Shown: piece by piece, positions 46,654-59,646 of the stretch
Position numbering within the stretch: the stretch's first letter is position 1
How the letters are laid out: every line of letters begins with the position of its first letter
Source of the DNA: Allantophomopsis cytisporea
Taxonomy: Eukaryota; Ascomycota; Leotiomycetes; Phacidiales; Phacidiaceae
Assembly (NCBI GenBank): GCA_024752435.1
Contig: CP103029.1
Location: 1,798,001 to 1,862,000 of the forward strand
Reading direction: 5' to 3'
DNA: 64,000 bases
Position numbers and translations under genes: made by a program
The notes under the pieces: model-generated
Told to the model about the DNA's origin: nothing
Database searches by the model: none
What the model saw: the letters and a program-made list of their open reading frames with translations, nothing else

Positions 46654-49600
46654 CAAGTGATACTATCGCCCGAAAATGCTCATTCATTACAGCTCCTAAA
46701 CCAGTCACGTCCCAATAATTCAAGCATTCACGTACATAAACAGCGGCACTTGGATTTTGGAGATATTCGTTGTGAATGTCTCAAGTAGGTCAGAATATGG
46801 ATCCTACATAGGTTGGATGATTGAACAGAACGAGGCTCTGATTGTGGATATGAGTACTAGGATTACATGATGTGCAGATGCAGAGTTTGCACGTCCCAAT
46901 TGGGAACTTCTTATTTCGAAAGTGTGAATCACTATGAATCACTTCAACCACTTTGACCTATCGATCACTGATATATATATCTTCCAACAAATTTGCTTCA
47001 AGAACCTCTCAACACGTGCCTGACATAGAGGGGAGCCGCCTTCTCGAGGTTTTCGTGATTCTCGTCGGCGAAAAGAAGGAGATGGTGTTGCAACGAGAAC
47101 TGCAAAAAAGAATAAAGATGGTGGTTACTGCTTTACTTCGTTGCCATCTGTGCCAGAAACCCCTCAAAGGGGTTTGTCTGATTGTTAGTCCTCCTTTGGC
47201 CACTGGGCGAGCGAACATGCACCTCGAAGCTGCAAGTTGACACTATCCCACTATGTTTTTCCTTTTTCTGCTATATAGGCCTTTTTTCCTCTCTGGAAGA
47301 GCATCAATTCACGCCCATAGTCGTGATCGTTCTTCTGCTGATATATGTATTCATTTTGTATGGAGCCATGTATGAGTTGATATAGTCATTAAACCCTTAC
47401 TACCATCCTCGTTATTGGTGCTGTTCATACCACTGTTGACACAAATCAGTTACCTGAGTTGGAGGAAGAACTGCGAAGGAATATTGCCAAAATTTGTAGT
47501 ATACATATAAGTTGGATGTATTCGCTATAATTTATTACAAATCAGGAGTTTAGAGTCAATATATCGAATACTATTGATCATGTTACATTCCTTCCAATCT
47601 CCTATCGATTGGTACTTAACAGCAGCTGACGATATATCATAGTACACGAGCGATAAATGAGGAATATTTGGATTAATAGAACTCTGGTCTGAACATAGCT
47701 TTTGAAGCTACACTTGCTTTTAAAGAATGGTTGTTGGCCTGCCTCACGTATAAAAGAGGCCGTCATCTACGTCTCGCCCCTTCTCTCCTAACTCCTAAAA
47801 GCAGTTCTATCGTAAGTTTTCTGTTAGGATGCATATACTAAGTCATTCGCAAGATTTGCAATAAGGTGTTGGAACCTCCGCCGTGGTTCGACTTCTCGTC
47901 ATCATCTTTACCGTCATCGCCATTTTTGTGATGACCGACGTCCATGGTGACGACGACGATAGTTCTTAGAGCAGTCTCAGTTCCTCACGAGACAGCGGAT
48001 CTCAAAACATCGCCTTGAACGTGTTCATGATTCTGGTCCTAAGATGGTGTCAATAGTGCTCAATCTGATACACACATATATACGAACCTGGGGCGCTAAA
48101 AAGAATATATTTTCAACAAACCTACCTCAACCTTGTCTCAAATTTCGCATCAAACAACTAAAGTATCAATCAAATTGATAAACTACTTGGATTTTGTATC
48201 TGGGAACATGATGCCTTGACGATCTATCTTCTGCTACTATGAATATATCTAGATAAATGCAAAAAACGAGCTCTGCTTCAGTTCAAAGAAAATATATGAT
48301 AATAAAAGCGCAATATATATCAAAATTAGAAAGTAGACTCAGTACTACACAAAATTCTTCAACCTTTCAATTACAAAATCCAACATACTTCTGATGTACA
48401 GGTCACAGCTCCACTCAACACTCTACCCTGCATTTCCCCGCATTGATTAACGATGATCACAGCCCCTGCACGCGACCCATGCACGATGCTGACTACAACT
48501 ATACGTCAGTCTTCAAATGTCAATCCAACAAAAAAAAGACAACAATACATCTGCACCTTTGACATCACCAGCAGTAACTATACCAAATCGTCAGCATGCT
48601 TTCTTTTATACTTGTCGAAATGTACCACCAACTGATGGAGATAACCCCGCCGGATTTCGTGGCAAGACGATACTTTCCGACTCCGGAACTGGTGAGGATA
48701 TGTATCTCTCCTGCTGGAGTTGAGCTTATTTTTATATACTGATAGGCAAGTTCCACTTCTCGTTGAGGTTGGCTCCAGTCTTACTTGTCTTCACTTTTAT
48801 AGACCTGTTTCTGCAGGTGTGAAGGACAATAGTGTCATACAAGATTCGACATGTTTTGTGTCTTCTTACCTATGAATCACTTGCATGGTTCTGCAGCAAA
48901 ACATTTACGGTATCGATATGTTCAGTCTCAGTAACTATGACAAAATCTTACTCACTTGGTCCTCGTCTTTACCACAAAGCAAAACAGAGTTGTATGAACA
49001 ATTGAGAGCCATTGAGATTGTGGTTGTTTAGAATCAATTGAAATACAAAGTACTCATCTGTTACCAGTCAATCACCAGGAAATCACTTCAAGATTCTCGA
49101 TCCACAAAGCTACTCATGTATGACGAGCAGTCACTTTGAGATTCTTGGTCTCCTAAGCCGTACAACCAAACTTGGCACCATAAATACAAGTATTACCAAG
49201 CACGCAGCAACCTCAACAGCTCCTATTTCTACACTCTCCTATCACCCAGCTCAAGAAACTCAATCAGGAGAATAAGGAAATCCCTCAACCATCATGACCA
49301 ACAACTATCATCCTAAGACATCATGACGCCTTTCAATTTACACAGACCCTCTCCGCCTCTCGTCCTACTGCCAAGGCACGGTTATCGGGGCTACCCACTC
49401 CCGCCAAGCGCATAGCCATCCAACAGAGCGAAACGAGCCTCAAACAGCCGTGACCAACTACGTACAGCACTGATACCGTGCGGGTCCTATCCCAGACCAC
49501 CCGGACTATTGCAACATATCGTATGATTCCAAGACGCGGGTTTCAAGAGCTGCCAGAATGATAGCAGAATCGTAGGCGAGTGGGACCGTCACTGTCATTT

Positions 49601-50803
49601 GCTACGCCGTCTGCCTCCAACGACTCGTCGAAATTACCGCGAGAGTAGCCGGTTAGAGTTTTCGGCCAATGGGATCCATGACATGGGCTGGGAGCGGGGC
49701 AGTATGGGGCATTCACATGCGGACTTGAAAGGAATGCCACTTTAGGAAACTCCGCTAGGAGAGTTGATACGGTATCTCTATATTTAAGGGAATCGGAGCC
49801 GGAGCCGGAATGTGGTGCGTTAGATTCGGGCGGGATGGTAACGAACAGGTGTTCGTGTATGAATTCCTAAAGCAGGAGTGCGCGGGGATGGTGTTATTGA
49901 TAGTTTTTGTTCACCAACTGTGGAGGCAGAGGAGGTGAGACATTGGGGTTGAGACATCACGGAGACGGGATGATAATGCCTATCCCCAGCGCGACGGGTA
50001 TAAATTTTGTATTCAGTCGGGACTATTCCCCAGCCGTGACGGGCCAGGTGGAGAGTGGAAAAAACATATTCCTACGCATAAATCCTATTGCAAAGTAGAC
50101 TCTGCACTTGCGGAAGACGCGATGATAACGAATGAGTAACAAAAGCAAGATTATCGGAGTCATACGGGATTTAAATTCAGTCAAAATCACTTCAGAGTCT
50201 CTCTTCGAGTCACTGCTCGAATCGCTGTTCAATGCCGTGTCTATCGAGGCTAAATCACCCATAAGTGACAGGCGGCATCAAGGGCATTTGTGATTCACGT
50301 CGGTGGAGGTTGGCAGAGGCGAGTAACGACCAAAGTCATGACTCTCACGGTCGTCCCATCTCCCTGTGCTGCGGTCTACGGCGCTGCAACCGTCACGCAT
50401 GGACCTAGATTTCCTCAGTTTGCGTGGTGAAATATTGCCTACGCCGCATGCGACGCACACCAATCCGTTGAGGCTGAACGCTACTCCAAGGCACGCAGCT
50501 GAGCCAGTCCGCCCTCAGCAGGCACACACGGAGCGGAATTCGCCCATGGCTTACGTCCATATTCATCTTGTGGACTGTGGAATTTTTATAGAGAGAGAGA
50601 GAGAATCGGCAAATGCGTTGTTTGTAGATACCGCAGGTCCGGATTTTGTATGGTGGAAGAGACTATACTATGGGTGGAAAAGAGCGTGCCGGAAAAAGAA
50701 TAATCGTGTTGGTGAAGGATACTCACCGTCGAACATTCAGCCCTTCGCTATTGTCAGTACTTCATTGTGGATTTATTCCTTGAACTAGGTGACTCACATG
50801 CTT

Positions 50804-50845
50804 TCTTGTCTCTTGTCTCATGTCTCTTGTCTCTTGTCTCTTGTC
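50804..50845 (+). repeat. TCTTGTC heptamer repeat, six copies
   Basis: Six tandem 7-nt units, the third reading TCATGTC. It lies in a gene-poor region. Confidence 0.85.
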
Positions 50846-51257
50846 TTCGTGGGCGTTTTGCGCATTGTCTTCTGACTTGCTAGAGAAGTATGTTTGTATC
50901 TTTTAACTCTGCCAAGGCGGACTTGCATACCCAATACCGATAACTCTATTTATCAAACCTTGGCACATTTGACACTTTTCTATATTCTCATTGAAAGCTT
51001 TAGGATTTCCCAGGATCAATTATGAATGATGACAGGAAATAGTAGTCTGAATCTAATTTGTCAAACGATGCGGGGTTATCAGAAGTCAATGATCTTCTCA
51101 TTCACACTCACAATGGAACAGAAAACAGTTATCATCAAGTTTCGTTCTTCGAATCCTATAAAATGTTCACAACAACTACAACCAACACACATTCATCACT
51201 TATCGACACTCATCCAGTCATCGTAAGATACATTACACATCAAGATTAAACGAAAAT

Positions 51258-51485
51258 ATGACCGAACTAGCAGAATCTAGCAAGCCGTCCGTCCCCTTCA
51301 ATTCCGCACCCCGCGCACAGCGCCAATCCAATAGATCCGATCTATCCCCGCTGTATTCTATCATGAGGCTCTCCGGCCAAACCCCTCGGACCTTTTTGAC
51401 CCGTCTCGGCAAAGCTCCTTTCGGTCGGCTGGTCTGGACTGGGCGATTCACGTGCAGCTACGAAAGCATAAAAAGCATGTTCTGA
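51258..51485 (+). CDS. Candidate small gene (75 aa)
   Basis: ATG at 51258 sits in a favourable context (GAAAATATGACC) after a CAA/ACA-rich leader of about 90 nt and a TATAAAA at about 51158. This layout is typical of real fungal genes. The frame is GC-richer than its surroundings and encodes a basic, Ser/Arg/Pro-rich peptide starting MTELAESSKPSVPF with no signal peptide or recognisable domain. It ends 313 nt before a transposon. It may be a small gene, a truncated gene or chance. Confidence 0.33.
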   Translation: MTELAESSKPSVPFNSAPRAQRQSNRSDLSPLYSIMRLSGQTPRTFLTRLGKAPFGRLVWTGRFTCSYESIKSMF

Positions 51486-51797
51486 AGGCGTATTTGCATG
51501 GTGGATGTAGACCGAAGCATTTCTATAATGCATAGACAGACCGATGTAGTCAAGTGAACATAATCTATCTTTAAATCTTGCTGCTCTATTTTTCCACTCT
51601 GCCTTGTCGAACAGACCCACTTGCCCACTCTCCAGAGTACAGCTCCCACTTTCGAGGTTGGAGTGACGGCGTTTCAATTTGATGTTGAAGTTTCTGATGG
51701 CTCCCAGTGGTTTTGCGGCTTTAATTGCGCCCCCTTCCTTGGTCTGTGCCGTTTGATGTCTGTACGAAACATATAGACTATCATGATGATGACGATA

Positions 51798-53649
51798 AGT
51801 CCGTGCCCATAGTAATGGGCTACCCAGGGAAATGGGCCACTTTGTAAACGCGTATAGCTATACTATTGTAGATATTGAACACGAAGCTATTCAACCAACT
51901 TACTTCCAATTACCTTACTATTGTGACCTATTGATGATGTTATTACAATGCGCGAATACACCGAAGATGTACTTACTAGCGCGCTCAATGCAGTCAATAA
52001 TGGCCAATCAATACGAAGTGTAGCCAAAGACTATGGGATCCTACGTACGACAATATAAAACCGTGTCAATGGGATTGAATCTATTCAACTCGCCTATGAA
52101 CACCAGCAGCGGCTTGCTAATAGCCAGGAAGAAGCTATTGTTAACTAGGCTATTGTACAGGGCCAATTAGGCTACGTACCTACGTATGTACAACTCCGGC
52201 ATATAGTACAGTGTATACTTACTGCCGCCGGCGACGATAAGCCTCTTAGAAAGCATTAGATCTGCAACTTCCTTATACGAAATCCGAAGCTAAAGACAAT
52301 AAAAGCTAAGACTATTGATAATTCAAGAGTTAATAGTGCATCTCCTACCAACATCGAGCAATTCTTCAAACTCTTCGAAAACCCAGCCTTGATAGCTATT
52401 CTACCCGAAAACAGGTAGAATATAGACGAAGCAGGTATTATAGAAGGACTTGGGATTAATAGACTGGTGCTTAGGGATACTCAGAAGAAGTCAATATTCA
52501 GGAAGAGCCCAGATTCTTGCAATTAGACGACAATAGTAGAGTATATTTCTGCTGCCGGGATGTCAATACCACTACTAGTTATATTTAAAGGTCAACATCT
52601 ACAACATCAATAGATTCCTTCAATAAGCTCTACTATTGTCGATTGGAAGTTTACAGTTTTACCTAATAGCTAGACTTCTAATGAAATTAGCTTACAATAG
52701 CTTATTGAACACTTTATACTATTAATAGAGCCGACAATACCAAGCTACCGGCTCTTTATTATTGATAGCCATAGAAGTCATAACAATGAAGAATTTATAT
52801 ATAAATGCTTTGTCAATAAGATATACTTGCTATTCTTACCGCCTTATACTTCCTATATATTGCAGCCGCTAGATATTAGTATATTCTTACCATTGAAGCG
52901 AAAATACCGGCAATATATTGATAACCTTGCTATTGACACTAATTGTACGCCTATTGGCAAATTGGGCTTTATACAATGCTATATACTAGCAAGAAGGGAT
53001 ACTATGAATAAGCAGAACATACAGTCTAGCTAGTCTAGGAGTAGGTTATAGGATACTCGGTATAATAGCCCAAAGATCCAGAAGGCTCTGAGTAACCGGC
53101 TTATTCACAATAATAAGAGACAAACAACTTCTATTGAAGAGCAAGGGACAATAGCAAGGGACCAGGGACATAGTTAGTTGCTATTGATACTGCAAAAGGG
53201 ATCAGATCTTCGATAATACTCCCAGAAATTACTTGAATATATACTACTTGTAGAATACCGAAATAGCCGGCGCTTATTCACTAAGCTAGAGAAGAGTCTT
53301 AACAATAAAAACACTTAAGTTGCTATGCTACAGCAAGAAGTATTGTTATTGAAGGCTACAATAGCTACAATAAGACCGCAAAAGCGTAGAAGAGTATATA
53401 TTGATGCCAATAAGCGGTTTGCCTCTATTGAGCAGGTTATTGAAACACGGGCCCGTATTGAGTTAGAGCCTCAGGTTTACAACTCATATGTGTACGAGGA
53501 TATGTTATTTGAGTGGAGTATTTATGATCTATAGGTTCAATTCTATTACTATTGTGGTTGTTTACATGCTATTGTAGATATTGTAAGAGTTGAATAATTT
53601 CGTAAAGTGGCCCATTTCCCTGGGTGGCCCACTACTATGGGCACGGACT
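51798..53649 (+). mobile_element. Fot1/pogo-type (Tc1/mariner superfamily) DNA transposon, 1852 bp
   Basis: The element has 46-bp terminal inverted repeats (51798-51843 and 53604-53649) that match at 44 of 46 positions; both differences are transitions. TIRs begin AGTCCGTGCCCATAGTA. A TA dinucleotide flanks both ends (51796-51797 and 53650-53651), the expected target duplication for this superfamily. The single reading frame inside is a broken transposase, described separately. All structural ends are present, so the copy is complete but inactive by itself; it might be mobilised if an intact relative exists elsewhere. Confidence 0.93.
51948..53534 (+). pseudogene. Pogo-type transposase, broken by in-frame stops
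   Basis: The frame is uninterrupted by indels over 529 codons including the stop, but contains at least eleven in-frame stops: TAA at 52056, and TAG at 52146, 52257, 52416, 52524, 52611, 52671, 53031, 53049 and 53175 among them. The N-terminal part is a Psq/CENP-B-like helix-turn-helix (SIRSVAKDYG) and a Tc5-type DNA-binding segment. The catalytic part shows Asp in IDEAG (about 158), Asp in IDSHRSHN, and Asp in LQPLD; 35 residues lie between the last two, the DD35D spacing of the Fot1/pogo group. Most stops stand where the family has Trp (TGG to TAG) or Gln (CAA to TAA), the outcome of CpA to TpA mutation, as in RIP. Confidence 0.9.
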
Positions 53650-56600
53650 TATACAGTTCAGTGAAAGGGGAATCCTTTCCGAAATCTTGTTTGGACTTCC
53701 CTTTTGGAGGTTAAGAGCGTATAGCTGCGCATAGAGCTCAAGTAGTAGCAGTCATGAACCGTGGGGGTGCCAGTGCTCGCGTAGATGATCAGCGATTAGT
53801 ACTATATAGTCCGCAGTAAAAGTGCGTACCGCACGACAGGGAGTATTAGTAGATCACATCAATAACCAGCAGTTTGATGTCAATTCGATTTTTGAGCAAG
53901 ATGTAAAACATCAGACGACATCGCTCTATCTGATACTGACCAATCATTTGAAATCTCTGTATCAAGTCAAAGCACAAGCGAGCGAGAACTGTGAGAACAA
54001 GGTAAGGTGTAATAGGAGCGTACGGTAAGGCATGTAAATATGTAATCAATGTACCTGAATGGATCCACCTTCCATCGATCAAACAAAGCATTTGCACACA
54101 GACGTCCCTTTGTGATCGCTCGCATTCGTATGCCCATTCGCAAGTCGAAACAAAGGTCACTCACTACAGCACCTGATTCGGATCACGTTGCGAGTATTGC
54201 GCTTCTCTTCTCCGTCTGCGAGCCTACGAAACTAATTGTTAATTTCCCGAATGCATTCAATGATCGCCGGCGGGCCGAGCACTACATATGTAGTAGACGA
54301 CTGCTTCATAGGGCAGACGACAAGTACACGACGGCAAAGGAGCTTGTTGCTAGATTGGTATTTAAACAGTACTTTAATGTCCGTTCTTCGCGGAGATGGT
54401 AAAGCCATTAGTTAGTCTTGGTGCAAAATATTCCGCTGAGGCGAACTATGAGGAAGTGATCTGTATTCACATCTTCGTAGATTATTCCAAGCACAGCGTC
54501 GTATCTGTACTCGCGTTGTTACCGGAGTTAGAGTGTATGATATCGTGTACAGCAAGTAAGTACCTAAGTAGCGGGGAACCATTGGGGTTACTGCAGCTGC
54601 ATGTACTGTATGTAGAGTAAATATGTATGTACCTTAAACCTTTGATCAAGCGCACGCGGCAGCGAACCGAATGCCTTTAGTCAGGTCAGCAGTGCCCTCT
54701 TCGCCAAGTCAAGTCCAGCTAGCTAATCGACGCTTTTACCCTCGAACAGCGGTACTTTCATCTCCAAATCAGCCTGGCGTCGTGCCTGGCCTCTACATAC
54801 CCCTGAATGAAGCACATAGCTTCATGACTCTCTTCCAACCAACACCCATCAGCATCAAATACTTGAGGAATGACTTACCTTTTCTGAGTACCGAGACGGT
54901 CGAGATGCACTGCTGTATAAGCAGGTTCGCAAGTCACAAGTGATAAGCGGAAACTCTCATTTATCGATCATTTCGTTGGTTTGGATAGCATCATAGGATT
55001 AACCCGTGGCCGGCTCACCTTCTCTCGAACCAATGTTGAACTCAATCCTGAGGGGTATGGAATAAGAAATACGAGGAGGGGAAGTCATTTTAGACCAAAC
55101 TCTGTATGACGACAGTGAGCTAAGTCTCTTCAATGAGTGGATGGGAATGGAGAAGAGGAGAGGCACGAGGGTCAGATAGCGAAAGGAGAGAGTAAGAGAG
55201 TGGATGAAAGAACGAGAGATATGACGGGCATATGCGATGCAAAGTATGGAGTACTAGCAATAAAGCAGGTAATATAGAGCATCTACATGTAGATTATTCA
55301 ATATGCATGCAGGTCATGTACTTTGCGATGGGCACGGTTCTGATCCACAGTGTCAACACGCGTAGTACAGACATATGATGAGCGACTTAGCTAATCTATT
55401 CGTATGACTGACTGTGCACATACCTTGTTTTCTGTATTGTTGTTGTTGTTGCGACGACGAGACATAACAAGCAAGCCGGTGAAAGTGAGAGTGAGAGTGA
55501 GAGGGTGTTCGTCCACATCTCTATCATAGTCCACAATGCCATGCCATGAGATGCCATGTAGTCATTGCCATGCCTCCACAACCGCTAAGTAGAGGAAAAA
55601 CTGGAAGAAAAAAAACGCTGCTGGTACGGGCATGCCGAAAACTTGGACGTGCTGGCTTGGAAACCCACGCGTTAATCGGACGAAAGTAGAGTATAGCAGC
55701 TGAATTCTGGAAAAGGTTCAGCAGAAGACAAGCCCCAGCAGCATGGTGAGAGCTGACGACCTGATTTATTGGCTCCGAGTTGTCCGCGATCAAGATGAGC
55801 AGCCTGCTCAGCACGTCCCTTTTCTTTTTCTCTGCCCATACACAGCTGTCGTTGAGTGCCGTCAGTGGAAATCAAGATTCGCGATGATGCCTATCACTGT
55901 ATCGAGAAACGCCACCGCTCGCAACCTGTCTGCTGGGGCTGCGCGGGATGCCATTTGGTCGTGCTGTATGAGGCAATATGTACCTGTACCTGTATCGGAT
56001 AGCGTGGGATGGAAGGATTATAATTGTATGGGCTTTTGTATGGACTTGTAGACTCACTCAGCCGTCTCCGGAGAGTGAGTCTGATTGCTTTCGGTCCACA
56101 ACGCTGACTGCGACGTAGCATGGAGGGGATTCATTGCATTTCTTGGGCGGTTTCGTAAGGTATTGTCTGTCTATCGGTTCAGGTTGAGTTTTGATGTTCG
56201 GAGTAAAGGCAAGCAAGATCCGTCAGTTCCCAGCTATGAAGCTATAGTCACTGTACTTACCAAGCTCATGGCCATGTGTGACACTGGATCGATCCACTCC
56301 TTTGTCGTCTAGATCAATTGCTGCTCGTCGTTACTGTATAGATGCCGGTCTTGGGCTTGGCCGTGGGCTTGGCCTTGGTCTTTGTCTTTTTTTCTTTTTT
56401 CTTTCGACGGATCACAATAGTGGCTGCGCTGTGATGCGTAAGGCAAAGTACTGCACTAACACCAGCCAGCACCAGCACCAGCACCAGCACCAACCAGTAA
56501 GAAACACCAGCAGAGCTGTACCTACAACAGCATCAAGTCTCATTGACCACCTACGCTACTCCTACCACCACGAGGCACCACAAAAAGGTACCACGAGTAC

Positions 56601-57845
56601 CACGAGTACCACCATTACCACCATTTACCACCATTATGAATACTACTCGTGCATTCATGTATGTATGGACATGACATACAAGTATAAGCACCGACCACGT
56701 CCTTTGAGTCTGTGCCTACTTTTCAATATTGAATTCATCGGAATCAGAGTCAGAATCAGACTACGAAGCCTCGTACAAGTCCTCATAACCTTGTCGGATT
56801 ACCAATTCATATCCATCTTCAAAGTACTGATCCGAGTATCCTCTACGCACCCTCTCCACCTGCTGGCGAAGACAATAAGACAACAGGAAAGAAAAGAAGG
56901 AAGGAAGATTACAAAAGAAGCAAAACCAAAACAAAAAAAAGAAGCAAAAAGGAAGCATTACCATAAAACTAAGCAGCATCCCCCCGGCTATTTGCTCCTT
57001 CAATTGACAGGATTATCCACTACAAAATCCTACGAGGCGATTTTCCATCATCGTGGCTGAAGCTTGGGTGCCAATTCATAATCGACATCGAATTTCTGAC
57101 GTCGTCCGAGAACCGAGGAGCCCACATAGCCCGCTCATAGTGTCGTCTCATCATATACAACACCAACTCCACCACAAATTTCCAGGAGATACTACCGATC
57201 TTACTTACGGGGAAGAAAAAAAGAAATGAAATGAAAATTCAAGACTAAGAGCTTACCTTAACTTTTCTAAAATCTATTTCCAACCAGGCAAAAAGATATA
57301 AGAGAAAAGTTACCCATCTGACATGGTTGTGATCCGAAGCCACTCAATTCAACCTAAAGTCTTCTCATTGTAGTAGACTCGCAACAATCCGCTTCAACCA
57401 TATTCAATCTGGAGTTCTGGCCAATTCCTCTGATCTTCGTCCAAATCTCTTCCGATTCATGCGATTTTTCTGAATAACCAACCATACCTCATTCAACCAT
57501 CCCAACATATTCCTCAGACACGTTCGAGTAGGCGCTCTCACAGCAAGAGCGAGGGTCACTGGCGCGTACGTAGGATTCTGATATATCACTGGTCCGAACA
57601 CTACTACAACGCCACACGAGGCTGTTTGGTCACTTCGAAGTCAACATCTGTAACGCAGATCCGGCAAGCCTTATTCTGCGAATTCATGCTTCACTTGCAT
57701 AGACAAGAATAAATCTGTCTTGTGGCATTGTGAAAAAAAGTACTAGAGTGGGGCATCGCTCTATCCTTTTCTGCTCTCCATTCGATATCGCCTCTTGTAT
57801 TATACAACTTCACCTTTCAGGCTGGTCCTGATATCTTTCGTTATC
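53650..57845. other. Gene-poor stretch, right part of the 12-kb island
   Basis: No convincing gene. It contains short tandem repeats: GAGAGT-like around 55484-55503, CAGCAC-type at about 56465-56493, and TACCACGAG/TACCACCAT types at about 56586-56637. A 260-codon ORF over 56278-57060 is largely built of these repeats, so I do not call it a gene. A long A/G-rich stretch (56870-56960) and a leader-like region precede the CBM48 gene. Confidence 0.5.
56465..56493 (+). repeat. CAGCAC-type tandem repeat
   Basis: About five hexamer units, with imperfect neighbours on both sides. Confidence 0.75.
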
Positions 57846-59646
57846 ATGGATTCTACTACTCTCATTTCTTTCATGCTGTAAGTCTTCCAACAGAAATGTC
57901 TTGCCTCAATGGCTGTCGCAACATTAGCAATCTTGATTTCGAAGTCCATTTTCAAGAGCTTGTTCTGACTTTCTTTTATAGTCAGACACACCCTTCAGTC
58001 CAATCAGTAGACTTGTTTGGATCATGGGATAATTTCCAAAAGCCGTATGCAATGGAGAGAGATATTCGAAAGGGTCGTGGTCAATGGCATGGGTGTTATT
58101 CATTCAAAGATATTATTTGCGATGGTGATGATTCCAGCAATACCAAAAGAAGTGGCGGTCTGAAGATGGGCCACGAATACTGGTACTACGTAAGTTCTCT
58201 TGTCCAATTGTAATGACTTACTTCTAACATACTCAGTATGAGCTCGATGATAGCACGGAGACGTACAATCGATCTCTACCTTCTACAACTCACTGCCCAT
58301 ACATGCCTGGTCAGACTCTCAACACCCTTTGGGTTCCTGTGGAAGTCAAAGCACCACGTACAAGAAGTGCATCAGCATCGTCAATTGCCAGTGCTTTCAT
58401 GACTATGAACCCTGACGACAAGTATATCACTCCTCGTGCTCCACCACCAACTCCATTGCTCCCACGTCTCAACACCTCGCCCGCGATTCTCGATACCCCA
58501 ATTACTACAAAATCTGTATCACCCAAGAACCCAAAAGTGCCATCACCATGGTCACCACGCAACCTTTTCGGTCTGAAGACGCCGATGAGCGCCAGCGAGC
58601 GAAAAGAAAAACTCAACATCCGCATCCCCTCACGATCCGAATTCGGCGATGCCAACATCTCTTCACCAACTCTCCTCTCACGCACCGAGATCTCCCTTAG
58701 ACTTCCACCTACCCCCAACACCTCCACCATGCCAGGCACTATGTCCTCGCAATCATGCGGCGACCGATCCTCAGCCCCCGCAGCTCTCATATCGCGTCTA
58801 CGCACGCGCAAATCCGAGAACGCCATCACAGCGCTCACTATCCCCGACGAGATCACCGAAGAAGAAGAAGACGACGACGAGAACTTCGCGACCGTAGAGG
58901 TTGCCGAAATCGCTACTATGCTCAGCCCACCACCAACCGCTATTCGCCGCATTGGCTTCCCAACTCTTCGCACCAACCGCTCTACTTTGTCCTCTGAGTC
59001 CTCCGAGGAGGATCGCTTCTCCCACCACCTACCCATCTACCGCCGTCTCGGCAAGAGCCTCTCCAGCCCATCCATCCGCACACCACCCTCGCGCTCTCCT
59101 CCACCGCCACCAACAGCCAGCGTACCAGCCCGCGCCGACACGGATGTCCAAGCTACCCGGCCCCAACTCGTCCGCTCTCATTTCAGCGTGGATAGCGTCG
59201 ACTGTGCGGTCGACTCAGATACCGAACCCGATTCCTCGGATTCCGCACCACAGGATCCAGCTATGTATGCGTCGGACGAGGACTTCAACTTTGACTTCGA
59301 TGATACTCGAGCGGACGCCGACCACGCGCATGACAGCGAGGAAACGGATTCACCGCTTATTCCGTCGGACTCGGAAGTCGATCAAGACCATGACGCTGAG
59401 CACACGCCTACGACTACTGCGTTCAATCGATTCAGCTATGCGCTGCCCGATCACCTTGCGTCTGACTTGACATTAAGAAAGTTGAGCTCCTTTTCGGCAG
59501 ATAGCCGCCGCGAGACGTTTGGATTGGGGATTGAGGTTGAGCTTGGCGAGGTGGGCGTCCATGATGGTCGTGCTGAGGGCGAGAGTGTACTTGGGGATTT
59601 CTTGGGCGAGATGGGATATCTCGGGGAAGCTATTCACCAGGGATAG
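57846..59646 (+). CDS. Glycogen-binding-domain (CBM48/AMPK1-type) protein
   Basis: Three exons: 57846-57877, 57982-58189, 58237-59646 (1650 nt, 549 aa). The N-terminal 100 residues form an E-set carbohydrate-binding fold: MDSTTLISFMLQTHPS, VQSVDLFGSWDNF (17-29), a GRGQWHGCYSFKDI core, SGGLKMGHEYWYYYELDD and a PGQTLNTLWVPVE end, similar to the AMPK beta-subunit glycogen-binding module. The remaining 400 residues are Ser/Pro-rich and disordered with an acidic run (EEEEDDDENF) and no enzyme domain. It may target glycogen or a protein phosphatase/kinase to glycogen; the partner is not visible. The first exon is short; the 104-nt first intron recovers the expected N-terminus in phase. A long in-frame alternative begins at 57896. 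Confidence 0.83.

Larger units (their letters stand above)
45536..51257. other. Gene-poor stretch, left part of a 12-kb island
   Basis: I find no convincing gene of normal size. Base composition swings between A/T-rich parts (about 47400-49100) and GC-richer parts (49300-50700). It holds a weak ORF at 46653-46291 (minus), a TATA-plus-intron-like motif near 47750-47970, and a heptamer repeat (50804-50845). No transposase or tRNA signature was seen in this part. Confidence 0.5.

Noticed and set aside
50366..50788. ORF of 140 codons in the gene-poor island
   Set aside because: It lacks a leader and any domain, and runs into a GA-repeat; base use suggests chance.
51948..53534. Possible TAG reassignment or read-through in the transposase frame
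   Set aside because: No host gene in the window has internal TAG codons, a TAA is also present, and CpA to TpA mutation explains all the stops.
56278..57060. ORF of 260 codons
   Set aside because: It is built of short tandem repeats and Lys/Thr/His-rich low-complexity sequence, and its reading frame shows no domain or gene-like leader.
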